NCBI GenBank assembly: GCA_947245585.1
Contig: CAMXPV010000036.1
Location: 1 to 39,846 of the forward strand
Length of the DNA: 39,846 bases
Source: an uncultured Lachnospiraceae bacterium
GTDB taxonomy: Bacteria > Bacillota > Clostridia > Lachnospirales > Lachnospiraceae
Direction of reading: 5' to 3'
The translations under genes were made by a program, and so were the position numbers. The notes beneath the pieces are model-generated. The model ran no database searches and was not told the origin of the DNA. It worked only from the letters and a program-made list of their open reading frames with translations. This document shows, one piece after another, positions 32,464-39,846 of the stretch (position 1 is its first letter; each line of letters starts with the position of its first letter).

Positions 32464-33687
32464 CTAGCTGCGGTAGTCTGCATTGATATTGACATACTCA
32501 TGGGTCAGATCGCATCCCCACGCGGCCGCGCTCTCTTCGCCCCGCTTCATATCCACAATCACCCGCACCTGCGGCGCAGACAAAATCCCGGTCGCCTCCT
32601 CCTCGTCGTAGTCCGTCAGCATCCCGTCCTTGCAGATCTGCATCCGATTTTCGTCACTCTCACAGAAGATATCCACCTGCTCCGGATCGAAGTCCACGCC
32701 TGCATAGCCGAGCGCGCACATAATCCGTCCCACATTGGCATCATGTCCGTAGATCATAGCCTTGGTCAGACTGGAGCAGACCACTGATTTGCATAAGATG
32801 CGCGCTTCCTCTTTCGTGGCCGCATGAATTACCCTGGTCTCAAACAAAGCCGTCGCTCCTTCCCCGTCTCCGGCCATCATTTTGGCAAGCGTTTCATCTA
32901 TATAATGAAGCGCCTCCCTGAATTTGTCATAGTCCCCGTTTTTCTCCGTGATCTCAGGATTGCCCGCAAGACCGTTCGCCAACACCACCAACGTATCGTT
33001 TGTGGAAGTATCACCGTCTACGGAAATCATGTTGAAGGTGTCCTTCACATCCTCAGAAAGCGCCTCCTGCAGAAGCTCTTTGGAGATTGCAAGATCCGTG
33101 GTGATAAAGCCGAGCATAGTGCTCATATTCGGATGAATCATGCCGGAGCCCTTGCACATGCCGCCAACAGTCACGGTCTTTTCACCGATCTCGATCTGCA
33201 CCGCCGCCTGCTTCGGCTTCGTGTCTGTGGTCATCATGGCCTCCACCGCCGCCTGTCCGGCTTCCTTCGTATCTGCTTTTGCCCTGACCAGTTTTTCCAC
33301 ACCCGCTGCAATCTTGTCCACGGGAAGCTGCCAACCGATCACGCCTGTGGAAGCCACCAACACAGAATCCTCCGGAATATCCAGTTCTTCCGCCGCCTTT
33401 TTCGCCGTCTGTCTGCAACAGTCATATCCCAACTTTCCGGTACAGGCGTTGGCGATACCCGCATTCACAACGACCGCCTGCGCGTAAGGTGAATGGGCCA
33501 CAATCTCTCTATCCCACAAAACGGGTGCCGCTTTCACCACGTTGCCGGTAAACACTCCGGCTGCGCGGCAGGGCACCCGACTGTAAAGTAAGGCCATGTC
33601 CTTTCTGTTCTTATATTTGATACCCACCTCCACGCCTGCCGCCTCAAAGCCGGCTGCCGCGGTGACGCCTCCTTCTATAATGTCCAT
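32464..33687 (-). CDS. argJ: Bifunctional ornithine acetyltransferase / N-acetylglutamate synthase
   Basis: The 407-residue ArgJ recycles acetyl groups from acetylornithine to glutamate. Marks are [61 protein letters not shown] and the C-terminal [13 protein letters not shown]. The proenzyme self-cleaves before a Thr nucleophile, here T190. The preceding residue is Ser (MSTML) rather than the common Ala (MATML), a minor departure. It is the first gene of argJ-argB-argD with its own promoter. argC, which usually precedes argJ, is not here. Confidence 0.96.
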   Translation of the reverse strand: MDIIEGGVTAAAGFEAAGVEVGIKYKNRKDMALLYSRVPCRAAGVFTGNVVKAAPVLWDREIVAHSPYAQAVVVNAGIANACTGKLGYDCCRQTAKKAAEELDIPEDSVLVASTGVIGWQLPVDKIAAGVEKLVRAKADTKEAGQAAVEAMMTTDTKPKQAAVQIEIGEKTVTVGGMCKGSGMIHPNMSTMLGFITTDLAISKELLQEALSEDVKDTFNMISVDGDTSTNDTLVVLANGLAGNPEITEKNGDYDKFREALHYIDETLAKMMAGDGEGATALFETRVIHAATKEEARILCKSVVCSSLTKAMIYGHDANVGRIMCALGYAGVDFDPEQVDIFCESDENRMQICKDGMLTDYDEEEATGILSAPQVRVIVDMKRGEESAAAWGCDLTHEYVNINADYRS

Positions 33688-33745
33688 CGTTTATCCCCTT
33701 TTCTATTAAAGTTCTACGCAAAGAATGCCCGTTTCTTTTCACTTT

Positions 33746-33774
33746 AATATACACTAAAACGACCCTCAATGCAA
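33746..33774 (-). promoter_or_regulatory. Promoter of the arg operon
   Basis: TTGCAT (33769-33774), a 17-nt spacer and TATATT (33746-33751), in the gap between the nucleotidyltransferase stop and argJ. I could not recognise an ArgR box with confidence. Confidence 0.6.
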
Positions 33775-33782
33775 CCTCGCCG

Positions 33783-34568
33783 CTACGCGAGCGTCTGTCC
33801 GATCACCTTCTCCAGTTCTGTCACCATAAGGTCAACCACCGCAAAAGCTGCTGCATCTTTAAACATGCTGTTTAACAGCAGGCGGATATTCAGTTCAAAG
33901 TTTGCCGGCAGAATGCTGCATTCTTCCGTACAAATCTGCATCAGCCTCTTTTCCCCCGGATGCAGTTTTTCATTTAAAGCAAGCACAATATCAAAATAGG
34001 AATCCAGAAACCGCTTGGCGCACTGATTGATATTGATCATGTCCTTGCGCTTCATGGCTTTCTCCATCTGCGCCATAAAGGAGGGAATACCGTACTTGAT
34101 CAGGTTCATATGATGGCTGATGACATTATCCTTCAGTTTCTGCGGGTAAGGAATCGCATACTTTTCCTTTGCCTCCCCCAAAAGTCCTCCCTTGTCATAG
34201 GCGATGCGTCCTGTCAAAAGGCTGTGCCACATGCTGGTGGTGCATCTGTCAAGCGGCTCGCACTGATGTACCACCCGGTCTATGCCCTCCAGAAATTCAG
34301 TCAGTTCCCGGTAAACAATATTAAGCTGCGTGCCGTCCTCCAAGATACAGACATCCTCATGCTCTCTGTAATGGTTATCCAAGGCTATACTGCTGCAGAA
34401 ATTTTCCAGTATATCCCGCCGCTGCCCTATGGGAATCGTCTCGGTCGCGTAGACATACACGTCATAATCGGAAAATTCATCATTCCTCTTGATGGCGCGT
34501 GAACCGCCTACCGATATGGACCGCACCTGTACAATTTTTGCAAACTCGTTAAAAATATCCTGTACCAT
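33783..34568 (-). CDS. DUF4037-type nucleotidyltransferase-fold protein
   Basis: The 261-residue protein has the polymerase-beta-like nucleotidyltransferase signature SISVGGSRAIKRNDEFSDYDVYVY (GGSR then D-x-D at 36-38), with LNIVYRELTEF as the third acidic region, and a C-terminal helical DUF4037 half. Substrates are unknown; the fold transfers NMP to antibiotics, RNA or protein. GAGGTGAG precedes the ATG. It has its own promoter and lies upstream of argJ. It is not obviously a toxin, since no small HEPN partner is next to it. Confidence 0.82.
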   Translation of the reverse strand: MVQDIFNEFAKIVQVRSISVGGSRAIKRNDEFSDYDVYVYATETIPIGQRRDILENFCSSIALDNHYREHEDVCILEDGTQLNIVYRELTEFLEGIDRVVHQCEPLDRCTTSMWHSLLTGRIAYDKGGLLGEAKEKYAIPYPQKLKDNVISHHMNLIKYGIPSFMAQMEKAMKRKDMININQCAKRFLDSYFDIVLALNEKLHPGEKRLMQICTEECSILPANFELNIRLLLNSMFKDAAAFAVVDLMVTELEKVIGQTLA

Positions 34569-34614
34569 GTCTCACCTCTTGCAGTCTGATTTTCCCTTTT
34601 TGATACACAGCATT

Positions 34615-34644
34615 ATTTTATCAATACTTACCGCCTTTTGGCAA
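34615..34644 (-). promoter_or_regulatory. Promoter of the nucleotidyltransferase gene
   Basis: TTGCCA (34639-34644), an 18-nt spacer and TAAAAT (34615-34620). Confidence 0.5.
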
Positions 34645-34653
34645 TGCCTATTC

Positions 34654-34699
34654 CTAAAAAAGAAAGACGGCAGTCTTCCATTTTGGAAAAACCACCGTC
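34654..34699 (-). terminator. Terminator of the coiled-coil protein gene
   Basis: On the minus strand GACGG pairs with CCGTC, with inner pairs GT/AC and TTCC/GGAA separated by small mismatches, then TTTCTTTTTT. It lies 43 nt after the stop at 34742. Confidence 0.8.
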
Positions 34700-34741
34700 A
34701 CAATTTTTATAGAGCCAAGCCTCTTTTCTTCTCAACCCCTG

Positions 34742-35359
34742 CTATTCGGTTGCCAAAGAAGCCTCCGCGCCCGCTGCTGTCTCCATGCCTTCGGGCATTT
34801 CCACGTTTGTCTCTGCATTCTCCGATACCTCGCGGGGATCATCGTATTCCTTCTCCTCCTCTTCTCCCCAGAGAGAATCCCATTCCTCGTGCTCACCCTC
34901 CATGTTCATGGCTGCCATCTCTTTCGCCATCTTATAGATATCCATATTAAAGTCCATCAGCTTCTTTTCATCCTGAGCAGGCACATGATCACCCCTGCTG
35001 ATTCTTCTGGCGATCTCCAGACACTTGGCCATCTCCTCGCCGTACTCCTTCATGGCATCCGCCTGCTGTTTGGAGGCAACGCTGTTGAATATCCCGACCT
35101 CCTGCTCGATCAGATCATCCAATGTCTTCTCGTCTTTCTTGATCTGTCCGGAAAGCTCGTCGATTTTCTCCTGTAACTCCTTTTCCCGTTCCAGATAGGC
35201 CTCCGAAAGCTCAAAAGTCACGCCCTGCTCTTCGCTTTTCTTTTTGGCCGCCTCCATTTTTTCCCGATTCTCTTTCTGCTGTTTTACAAAATCGCTCTTC
35301 TGTCCTCTGAGGAGACTAAGCTGTTGTCTGTATGCTTTTTGGGCTTCACCGATTTTCAC
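34742..35359 (-). CDS. Coiled-coil protein with an acidic tail, unknown function
   Basis: The 205-residue protein starts at GTG 35359, set by AAGGAAG 7 nt upstream. Residues 1-95 form long charged helices with heptad character (LEREKELQEKIDELSGQIKK). A helical middle (MKEYGEEMAKCLEIARRISRGD) follows, then an acidic tail from about 150 on (HEEWDSLWGEEEEKEYDD). No signal peptide, membrane helix or catalytic motif is seen. A GGCACA/TGTGCC hairpin (35384-35399) sits in its leader. It is probably a structural or adaptor protein; nothing around it indicates the pathway. Confidence 0.72.
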   Translation of the reverse strand: MKIGEAQKAYRQQLSLLRGQKSDFVKQQKENREKMEAAKKKSEEQGVTFELSEAYLEREKELQEKIDELSGQIKKDEKTLDDLIEQEVGIFNSVASKQQADAMKEYGEEMAKCLEIARRISRGDHVPAQDEKKLMDFNMDIYKMAKEMAAMNMEGEHEEWDSLWGEEEEKEYDDPREVSENAETNVEMPEGMETAAGAEASLATE

Positions 35360-35497
35360 AATATCACTTCCTTATGATGATATGGCACATCCCTGTGCCT
35401 GTTGATTGTCAGCAAATATCTTTAAAACATCTTTGTATATATGTATCGGCACGTTTGGCGAATTTCTACAGTTTGTAACATATAGATTAGAGAAAAG

Positions 35498-38400
35498 TCA
35501 TGCCATCGCGTTGGCGTTAATCTGCTCAATCACCTTTCTAATGCCAGTCCACTCGTTCATATTCGTGAAAATTTCCACTATGCTGCCCCGATCTGTAAAT
35601 GGGGATTCCTGCAATACGGAAAAATCTTTCAACATACCGTTATGGACAATATATTCTATAATTTGATTGACAAAATATATTTGCCGACTATTCATATTTT
35701 CCTTATTTAAATACTCCGCAAAAGCCTCCTTCGCCGCATTCATATCAAGCCCCACAATCTCCCTGACAAATTCTCCCAACGGTTTTTGTCCAACCTCTTT
35801 CTCATAGTCCTCTCTGGTTCCAAGCTCTTTCCAAAGAATCTCCTCAAGGGACTTCATATCAAATTCGCTAAGTGGCTTATTTGTCTTTAATTTTGCAATC
35901 ACAAAATGATCCTGATTCTGACGGACATAATATTCCGCCTTAGCCTTATAGTTTTTCAGGGCATCACTATTAAGCTCAGCCTCATGCCACTCCGTAGACA
36001 AAATATCATCCGCAAAATTTGTATCGTATGTCACTTTACTGCGCGAAACATACTTCATCAATCCGCGAAGTTCTTCTCTGATTAGTTCCAATTCGTCAAT
36101 CCCGGCCCGTTCCACATAATTCGTCTGCAAAATTTTTTGAATTAAATCTGTTTTTACCTGTATCTCAGGAATATTTGCCACACCGGATATTGCTTTTACA
36201 TGCTTTATCAGATCCCCCTTTGCCCTCGTATATGTCTTATCAGATAAATATGCCAGCTCCATTCCATAGATAAGGGCGTCAAACCGCTGCGCGCCCGCGT
36301 CCTCCTGATCCGGCAGAATAAGCGGCGAAAGCTCCTCTTTCACGGTCTGCGTATCTTCATAGGTGATGGCCTGATAACCGTTCGTATTGGCATACAAATC
36401 CACATATTTCAAATGCCGCCTGACCGCAAAGCTCTTCCGGTCCAATTCCCGCACCTTACCGCTCATCGTCTCAACCAGCTTTTCCCGATACGCCTTCAAC
36501 CGTTCTGTCTGCCTGTCCGCATCCTGCAGTTTATAAGCCATTTGAAATTCCAGGTTAAAAATCGCGCTCTGCAGCATCATTCGATTCGCGGTGGGTTTTC
36601 CTTCGTTCATCCTGAAGAAAGCAAAATTTCCGCAAAAATCAAAAATGTAAAATTTCTGCTTGTCCTCCCCGTCCATCAAGCCCGGACACAATCTGGTGCC
36701 CCGGCCAATCATCTGCCAGAACTTCGCCTTGCTCAACACTTTTTTAAAAAAGACAAGATTCAACACTTCCGGCACATCAATTCCCGTATCCATCATATCA
36801 ACCGAAATCGCAATCTGCGGCATTTTGTCGGCTTCTGAGAACTCGTCGATCGCTTTCTGCGCGTAGGTCGTATAATTATCTATTACACTTGCAAATTCAC
36901 AGCCGTTTTTTGACAGATAGGGATATTCTTTATTGAATATTTCGCGAATTTTTTCCGCGTGATCGTGGTTTACTGCAAAAATGATCGTTTTCCCCAGTTT
37001 TTTCCCATAATCAATCTTTAATCCGCTTTCCATCAAAACACGAAGGGCTTTCCGTATCGTATCCTCATTGAAAAGCCACTTATTAATGGCGGAAGACTGT
37101 ATTTTTTTCGGGAACTCCCCATTTTCATCCTTAAAGGTACTCTCGTATGCCTCCTTATCTTCTCCGGACAGTTCGTCGTAAGCGATCCCCTGCTCAATAA
37201 ATTTTACCTCTGATTCCACCGAAAGATAGTCAACCAGATACCCATCCTGTACCGCCTGCGCCAGATCATACCCATAAGTCGGCACGCCGTCTTCCAAATC
37301 AAAAATCTCATAGGTATTTTTTCCAACATCTTCCTTCGGCGTCGCCGTGAGTCCCACCAACAGGGCGTCAAAGTAGGTAAAGACATCCCTGTATTTATTA
37401 TAAATAGATCTGTGCGCCTCATCACAGATAATCAGGTCAAAATGCCCGCAGGAAAAAATTCTGCCCTCCTGATCCCTCGCGTCGTCAATCAAACTCATCA
37501 TCGTCTGATAGGTGGAAAATACACATCGGGCATTGTAGTTATTCTTATCCTCTACCACATTTACAACAGACAATTCCTCCGGGAATTGATTCGCAAAGCT
37601 TCTCTTTGCCTGTGTAACCAGCGCGTTCCGGTCAGCAAGAAACAGAATGTTTTTGACCCATCCCGCATCCATCAATATCTTACAAAGAGCAATCACCGTC
37701 CGGGTCTTCCCTGAACCCGTGGCCATGACTAACAACGCCTTTCTCCTGTTTTTCTCTCCAAAGCTGTCGCATACCGCTTTAATTGCCGCCCCCTGATAAT
37801 ATCTGTCCGCAATTTTATGATCGACGGCAATCTTTTTCAATGATGTCCACATGAGCTGCAGGTTAAACCACTTTTCCAAGTCTCTCTTAGAATAAACACC
37901 GAATACAGCTCTTTCCGGATATTGCCCGTCTATGATTCTTGTATCAAATCCATTTGTGAGAAAGATGACGGGACGTCTATGATAAACCCGTTCCAAAATG
38001 TCCGCATACAGCTTTGCCTGATGCCGCCCCTTCGTGACGTCCTCACAGGTCTTCTTCGCCTCTATCAGGGCAAGAGGTTTTTGCGTGTCGTCATAGAGCA
38101 CATAATCCACCCACCCCTTCCCTGATTTGTTGGGCATCCCGTCAACCAATACCTCGTTGATCCAATTTTCTCCTTCAATCCACCCCGCGTCACGCAGCAT
38201 CTCGTCAATATAGATTTTTCTGGTTTCATACTCAGACAAATCCAAGGGTTTCGGCACATAGGCCGGCTGCTTTTCCTCTCGTCTGGCCGTGAGCTCTTCC
38301 TTTAACGCCCTGTTTTCCTCTATCAGCGCTTTCAAATCCACATCCGCAAACTCGCTGCGCGGCGCAGACTCTTGCGCCGTCTCTTTTTGAAGCAGCGAGG

Positions 38401-38806
38401 CGTCAAATTCACGTTCCTCATAATCTTCTGTATAACAGCAGGCAACAAAATCAAGAAAAATAAATAAATTTTGAAGGCAGAGAGCCGCCTCGTCAAAGGA
38501 GACCTTTGCGCCGCCATGAGCCGCCCGGTTGCCCACTCTGCGTATCAAATCCATGCGCCGCCACAGACTGCGGTCTACCAGCGCATGAAATTCCTCCGTG
38601 CACATCAGCGTATGTAAGTTATCCTGATAGGGCCTTTTCAGGGAATCGTCAACGGAATACAGCCATTTGACAGCGAACTCCATAGCCCGGCGGCAGTTCA
38701 GCACGCATGCCTCCCTGTCGATCGGAAGCAGTTTTTCCGATGAGATGGCCACCTGTGAAAAGCTCTTAAATTTTGGTTCGTTTTTTAGATAGTCGAAATT
38801 GGTCAT
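35498..38806 (-). CDS. hsdR: Type I restriction enzyme R subunit (HsdR)
   Basis: The protein has 1102 residues from ATG 38806 (AAAGGA 7-8 nt upstream). In order: a DUF4145 domain (about 1-120; CRRAMEFAVKWLY, RRVGNRAAHGGAKVS); a coiled linker; a PD-(D/E)xK nuclease (about 190-300; GWVDYVLYDD with D234, then LALIEAKK with E249 and K251); SF2 helicase motifs MATGSGKT (361-368), DEAH (462-465) and GLTATP, then MMDTGIDVPEVLN and IGRGTRLCPG; and an EcoEI-like C-terminal region. HsdR moves DNA and cleaves it in the HsdMSR complex. The frame is intact. An HsdS remnant lies at the right edge, so hsdM is expected just outside. A RelB/Fic pair is inserted between hsdS and hsdR. Confidence 0.93.
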   Translation of the reverse strand: MTNFDYLKNEPKFKSFSQVAISSEKLLPIDREACVLNCRRAMEFAVKWLYSVDDSLKRPYQDNLHTLMCTEEFHALVDRSLWRRMDLIRRVGNRAAHGGAKVSFDEAALCLQNLFIFLDFVACCYTEDYEEREFDASLLQKETAQESAPRSEFADVDLKALIEENRALKEELTARREEKQPAYVPKPLDLSEYETRKIYIDEMLRDAGWIEGENWINEVLVDGMPNKSGKGWVDYVLYDDTQKPLALIEAKKTCEDVTKGRHQAKLYADILERVYHRRPVIFLTNGFDTRIIDGQYPERAVFGVYSKRDLEKWFNLQLMWTSLKKIAVDHKIADRYYQGAAIKAVCDSFGEKNRRKALLVMATGSGKTRTVIALCKILMDAGWVKNILFLADRNALVTQAKRSFANQFPEELSVVNVVEDKNNYNARCVFSTYQTMMSLIDDARDQEGRIFSCGHFDLIICDEAHRSIYNKYRDVFTYFDALLVGLTATPKEDVGKNTYEIFDLEDGVPTYGYDLAQAVQDGYLVDYLSVESEVKFIEQGIAYDELSGEDKEAYESTFKDENGEFPKKIQSSAINKWLFNEDTIRKALRVLMESGLKIDYGKKLGKTIIFAVNHDHAEKIREIFNKEYPYLSKNGCEFASVIDNYTTYAQKAIDEFSEADKMPQIAISVDMMDTGIDVPEVLNLVFFKKVLSKAKFWQMIGRGTRLCPGLMDGEDKQKFYIFDFCGNFAFFRMNEGKPTANRMMLQSAIFNLEFQMAYKLQDADRQTERLKAYREKLVETMSGKVRELDRKSFAVRRHLKYVDLYANTNGYQAITYEDTQTVKEELSPLILPDQEDAGAQRFDALIYGMELAYLSDKTYTRAKGDLIKHVKAISGVANIPEIQVKTDLIQKILQTNYVERAGIDELELIREELRGLMKYVSRSKVTYDTNFADDILSTEWHEAELNSDALKNYKAKAEYYVRQNQDHFVIAKLKTNKPLSEFDMKSLEEILWKELGTREDYEKEVGQKPLGEFVREIVGLDMNAAKEAFAEYLNKENMNSRQIYFVNQIIEYIVHNGMLKDFSVLQESPFTDRGSIVEIFTNMNEWTGIRKVIEQINANAMA

Positions 38807-38838
38807 GGGATTTCCTTTCACCGCCTCAAACAAATTTT

Positions 38839-38893
38839 TTAAGATGATGTTTCATTTTTCTTCCGAATACACTGAGAAAATAGCTGCTCCATC
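38839..38893 (-). pseudogene. Out-of-frame C-terminal remnant of the Fic gene
   Basis: Shifted by one base relative to the Fic frame, codons here read LKMEQLFSQCIRKKNETSS followed by a stop at 38839-38841. The composition and the KMEQLF block fit a lost Fic C-terminus. This rests on family memory without an alignment. Confidence 0.5.
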
Positions 38894-39412
38894 TTAAGAC
38901 TTTTCACTTGCCTGTATCATCTCTTCCCTGCCGACTTTTGCAAAGTTTATCACATACCCGTTATATAGTGTCAATGTCCTGATAAATTCACGCTGACTAC
39001 GCCCATTACCCTCGCGGAAAGGATGAAGGGCATTGATCTCAGAAAAATAATATGCCAAACGGACAGAGAACTCCTCTTCATTTAATCCGCTCAGATAATT
39101 TTCCTCTCTCAGCTTTCCAAAAATCTCTTCCGCCTGTCCTTCTATAAACTTCACATTACAGAACATGTTTCCCTTTGCAATATCTACTTTCCTGATTTTT
39201 CCCGCCCAATCATATACATCCTGAAAAATATACTCATGAATTGCTTGTAGATGCTTTAAGTCAAATTTCCCCTGAATAGGTCTATCCACCAATTCAAGAA
39301 TACGAAGCATTGTCAGCCGCTTTTCTATTTGTCTGAGCTGTTCCATATCCCGTATTCCCATTTTGTTTATCAGAACATCCGAATCCGGATAACAGTATAT
39401 CCTGTCTGACAT
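38894..39412 (-). CDS. Fic-domain toxin (AMPylator type), probably C-terminally truncated
   Basis: The 172-residue protein has the complete Fic active site HPFREGNGRSQR (H130 to R141) and the flap region NVKFIEGQAEEIF. Fic toxins transfer AMP to targets such as gyrase. No inhibitory helix lies in the protein itself; the gene before it carries one, so this is class I. It overlaps the antitoxin stop by 1 nt (TAATG). It ends abruptly at MIQASEKS, whereas relatives I recall continue for about 20-30 residues ending in a KMExLFxxC stretch. That stretch, KMEQLFSQCIRKKNE, is present directly downstream in another frame (down to 38839), which indicates a small indel. Confidence 0.87.
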   Translation of the reverse strand: MSDRIYCYPDSDVLINKMGIRDMEQLRQIEKRLTMLRILELVDRPIQGKFDLKHLQAIHEYIFQDVYDWAGKIRKVDIAKGNMFCNVKFIEGQAEEIFGKLREENYLSGLNEEEFSVRLAYYFSEINALHPFREGNGRSQREFIRTLTLYNGYVINFAKVGREEMIQASEKS

Positions 39413-39738
39413 TATCTGCCCTCTCCTAATATCCGCTTTCGCAATTCATCGCCGGACGTTTCTCTGTTTTTATATGCATATAGTATTTGTAAATCTTCTT
39501 CTGTCAGCTCCATTCCCTCCATCGCCATTGTAGCTTTCACCTCTTCTACCGCTTCCGTCTTGGTGTATGCCGCATGATTCATTTTTACTTCAAAGGGAAT
39601 GCTCTCGGTAAGGATAATCTGCTTTATCATCATATTAACCACAGCAGATAAATTGGTGCCTAAACTTTCCAAAATTTTTGAAGCCTTTTCTTTATCTTCC
39701 GCAGAAGTTCTTACTTGCAATAATGATGTATTAGACAT
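39412..39738 (-). CDS. RelB/DinJ-like antitoxin with a VbhA-like Fic-inhibitory helix
   Basis: The 108-residue protein has a ribbon-helix-helix N-terminus (about 5-50; LLQVRTSAEDKEKASKILE, GTNLSAVVNMMIKQ) of the RelB/DinJ type. After a linker, residues 64-103 resemble the VbhA antitoxin: T70-x3-E74-G75 fits the inhibitory motif (S/T)xxxE(G/N), and the following LTEEDLQILYAYKNRETSGDE matches the body of that domain. The Glu would reach into the Fic ATP site. So one protein may both repress the operon through RHH and block the toxin through its helix. AGGAGG lies before the ATG. It pairs with the fic gene by a 1-nt overlap. Confidence 0.85.
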   Translation of the reverse strand: MSNTSLLQVRTSAEDKEKASKILESLGTNLSAVVNMMIKQIILTESIPFEVKMNHAAYTKTEAVEEVKATMAMEGMELTEEDLQILYAYKNRETSGDELRKRILGEGR

Positions 39739-39762
39739 AGTAACACTCCTCCTTTAGATTTC

Positions 39763-39791
39763 ATTGTACAACATAGTAATTACGCTGTAAA
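39763..39791 (-). promoter_or_regulatory. Promoter and likely operator of the antitoxin-fic pair
   Basis: TTTACA (39786-39791), a 17-nt spacer and TACAAT (39763-39768). The palindrome TTGTACAA overlaps the -10 and is a candidate RHH site. The -35 lies inside the last codons of hsdS, so the toxin-antitoxin unit has its own promoter within the restriction operon. Confidence 0.65.
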
Positions 39792-39846
39792 TTTCAATTT
39801 GTCGATTTGGTGGACGAAAGCGGCAAATTGGTTTTGGAGTTCAAGT
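39780..39846 (-). CDS. hsdS: Type I restriction specificity subunit (HsdS), C-terminal tail only
   Basis: Read on the minus strand from the right edge, the frame gives LELQNQFAAFVHQIDKLKF, then TA and a TAA stop at 39780-39782. The pattern LQxQFAxFVxQxDKxK is the standard end of clostridial HsdS proteins, where it forms the last part of the conserved coiled coil after the second target-recognition domain. Only 21 residues are visible. Its position right before the antitoxin-fic pair and hsdR supports the call and shows that the locus continues beyond the window. Confidence 0.75.
   Translation of the reverse strand, partial: LELQNQFAAFVHQIDKLKFTA

Larger units (their letters stand above)
15878..32464. 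repeat. Dispersed 12-base motif RGTTTACATAAY, eight copies
   Basis: Core GTTTACATAA lies at 15878, 19053, 22172, 24145, 24374 and 27694 (plus sense); its reverse complement lies at 32398 and 32455. Every copy is preceded by A or G and followed by C or T on the motif strand. Four copies are intergenic. The other four lie in coding regions, and each reads as Tyr-Val-Asn (TAT GTA AAC). A variant, TTATGTCAAC, lies at about 32418. Chance expectation for the 10-mer in this window is roughly 0.1. Function unknown. Confidence 0.6.

Noticed and set aside
38880..38910. Programmed +1 frameshift at TCT TAA joining Fic to its C-terminal block
   Set aside because: It resembles the prfB arrangement, but the slipped codon would mispair and no SD-like stimulator is correctly placed; a mutation is simpler.
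1..39846. CRISPR arrays, tRNA or rRNA genes, IS elements or phage modules
   Set aside because: No regularly spaced repeats, cloverleaf sequences, transposase motifs or phage structural genes were seen.

Overview
The window looks like chromosome of an anaerobic Clostridia member, most likely Lachnospiraceae. The grounds are strong AGGAGG ribosome binding sites, near-consensus sigma-A promoters, a BlaI/M56 pair, Firmicutes-type LexA boxes (GAAC-N4-GTTC), a ComEA/ComEC set and an iron-only hydrogenase-like protein fused to a chemotaxis signalling domain. I identify no species. Almost every gene is on the minus strand; only the LUD protein (about 3 kb) and a PAP2 protein (about 10 kb) are on plus. 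I see no tRNA, rRNA, CRISPR array or insertion sequence.

Region 1 (1-5.7 kb): a YgiT-type zinc-finger protein cut by the left edge, a small zinc-ribbon-like protein, an unlisted 40-residue membrane ORF, a membrane-anchored GH3 hydrolase with a very acidic N-terminus, and a roughly 360-nt unidentified noncoding RNA with a perfect promoter and a strong terminator. A LUD-domain protein and the hydrogenase/MCP chimera follow, convergent on a shared terminator.

Region 2 (5.8-18 kb): a glyA-hom-lysC operon for one-carbon and aspartate-family metabolism, a PAP2 enzyme and a family 2 glycosyltransferase. Next comes an apparent SOS operon of DUF1653 protein, cN-I-type 5'-nucleotidase and an SfsA-MutY fusion; two tandem LexA boxes sit on its consensus promoter. 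thrH and holA lie upstream.

Region 3 (18-24 kb): a BlaI repressor and M56 membrane protease pair with a matching operator in front of a separate secreted-protein transcription unit, then comEC. Region 4 (24-28.6 kb): comEA, an OmpR-type regulator, a WalK-like kinase, a GerMN lipoprotein and comEC form a tight co-oriented cluster. The SD of comEA is buried in a leader hairpin.

Region 5 (28.7-34.6 kb): argJ-argB-argD (no argC here), translationally coupled to an orphan solute-binding protein, with a DUF4037 nucleotidyltransferase upstream. Region 6 (34.7-39.8 kb): a coiled-coil protein and a type I restriction locus. The locus holds the HsdS C-terminal tail at the right edge, a RelB/DinJ-like antitoxin with a VbhA-like inhibitory helix, a Fic toxin that looks C-terminally frameshifted, and HsdR. 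A 12-base motif, RGTTTACATAAY, occurs eight times between 15.9 and 32.5 kb, far above chance.
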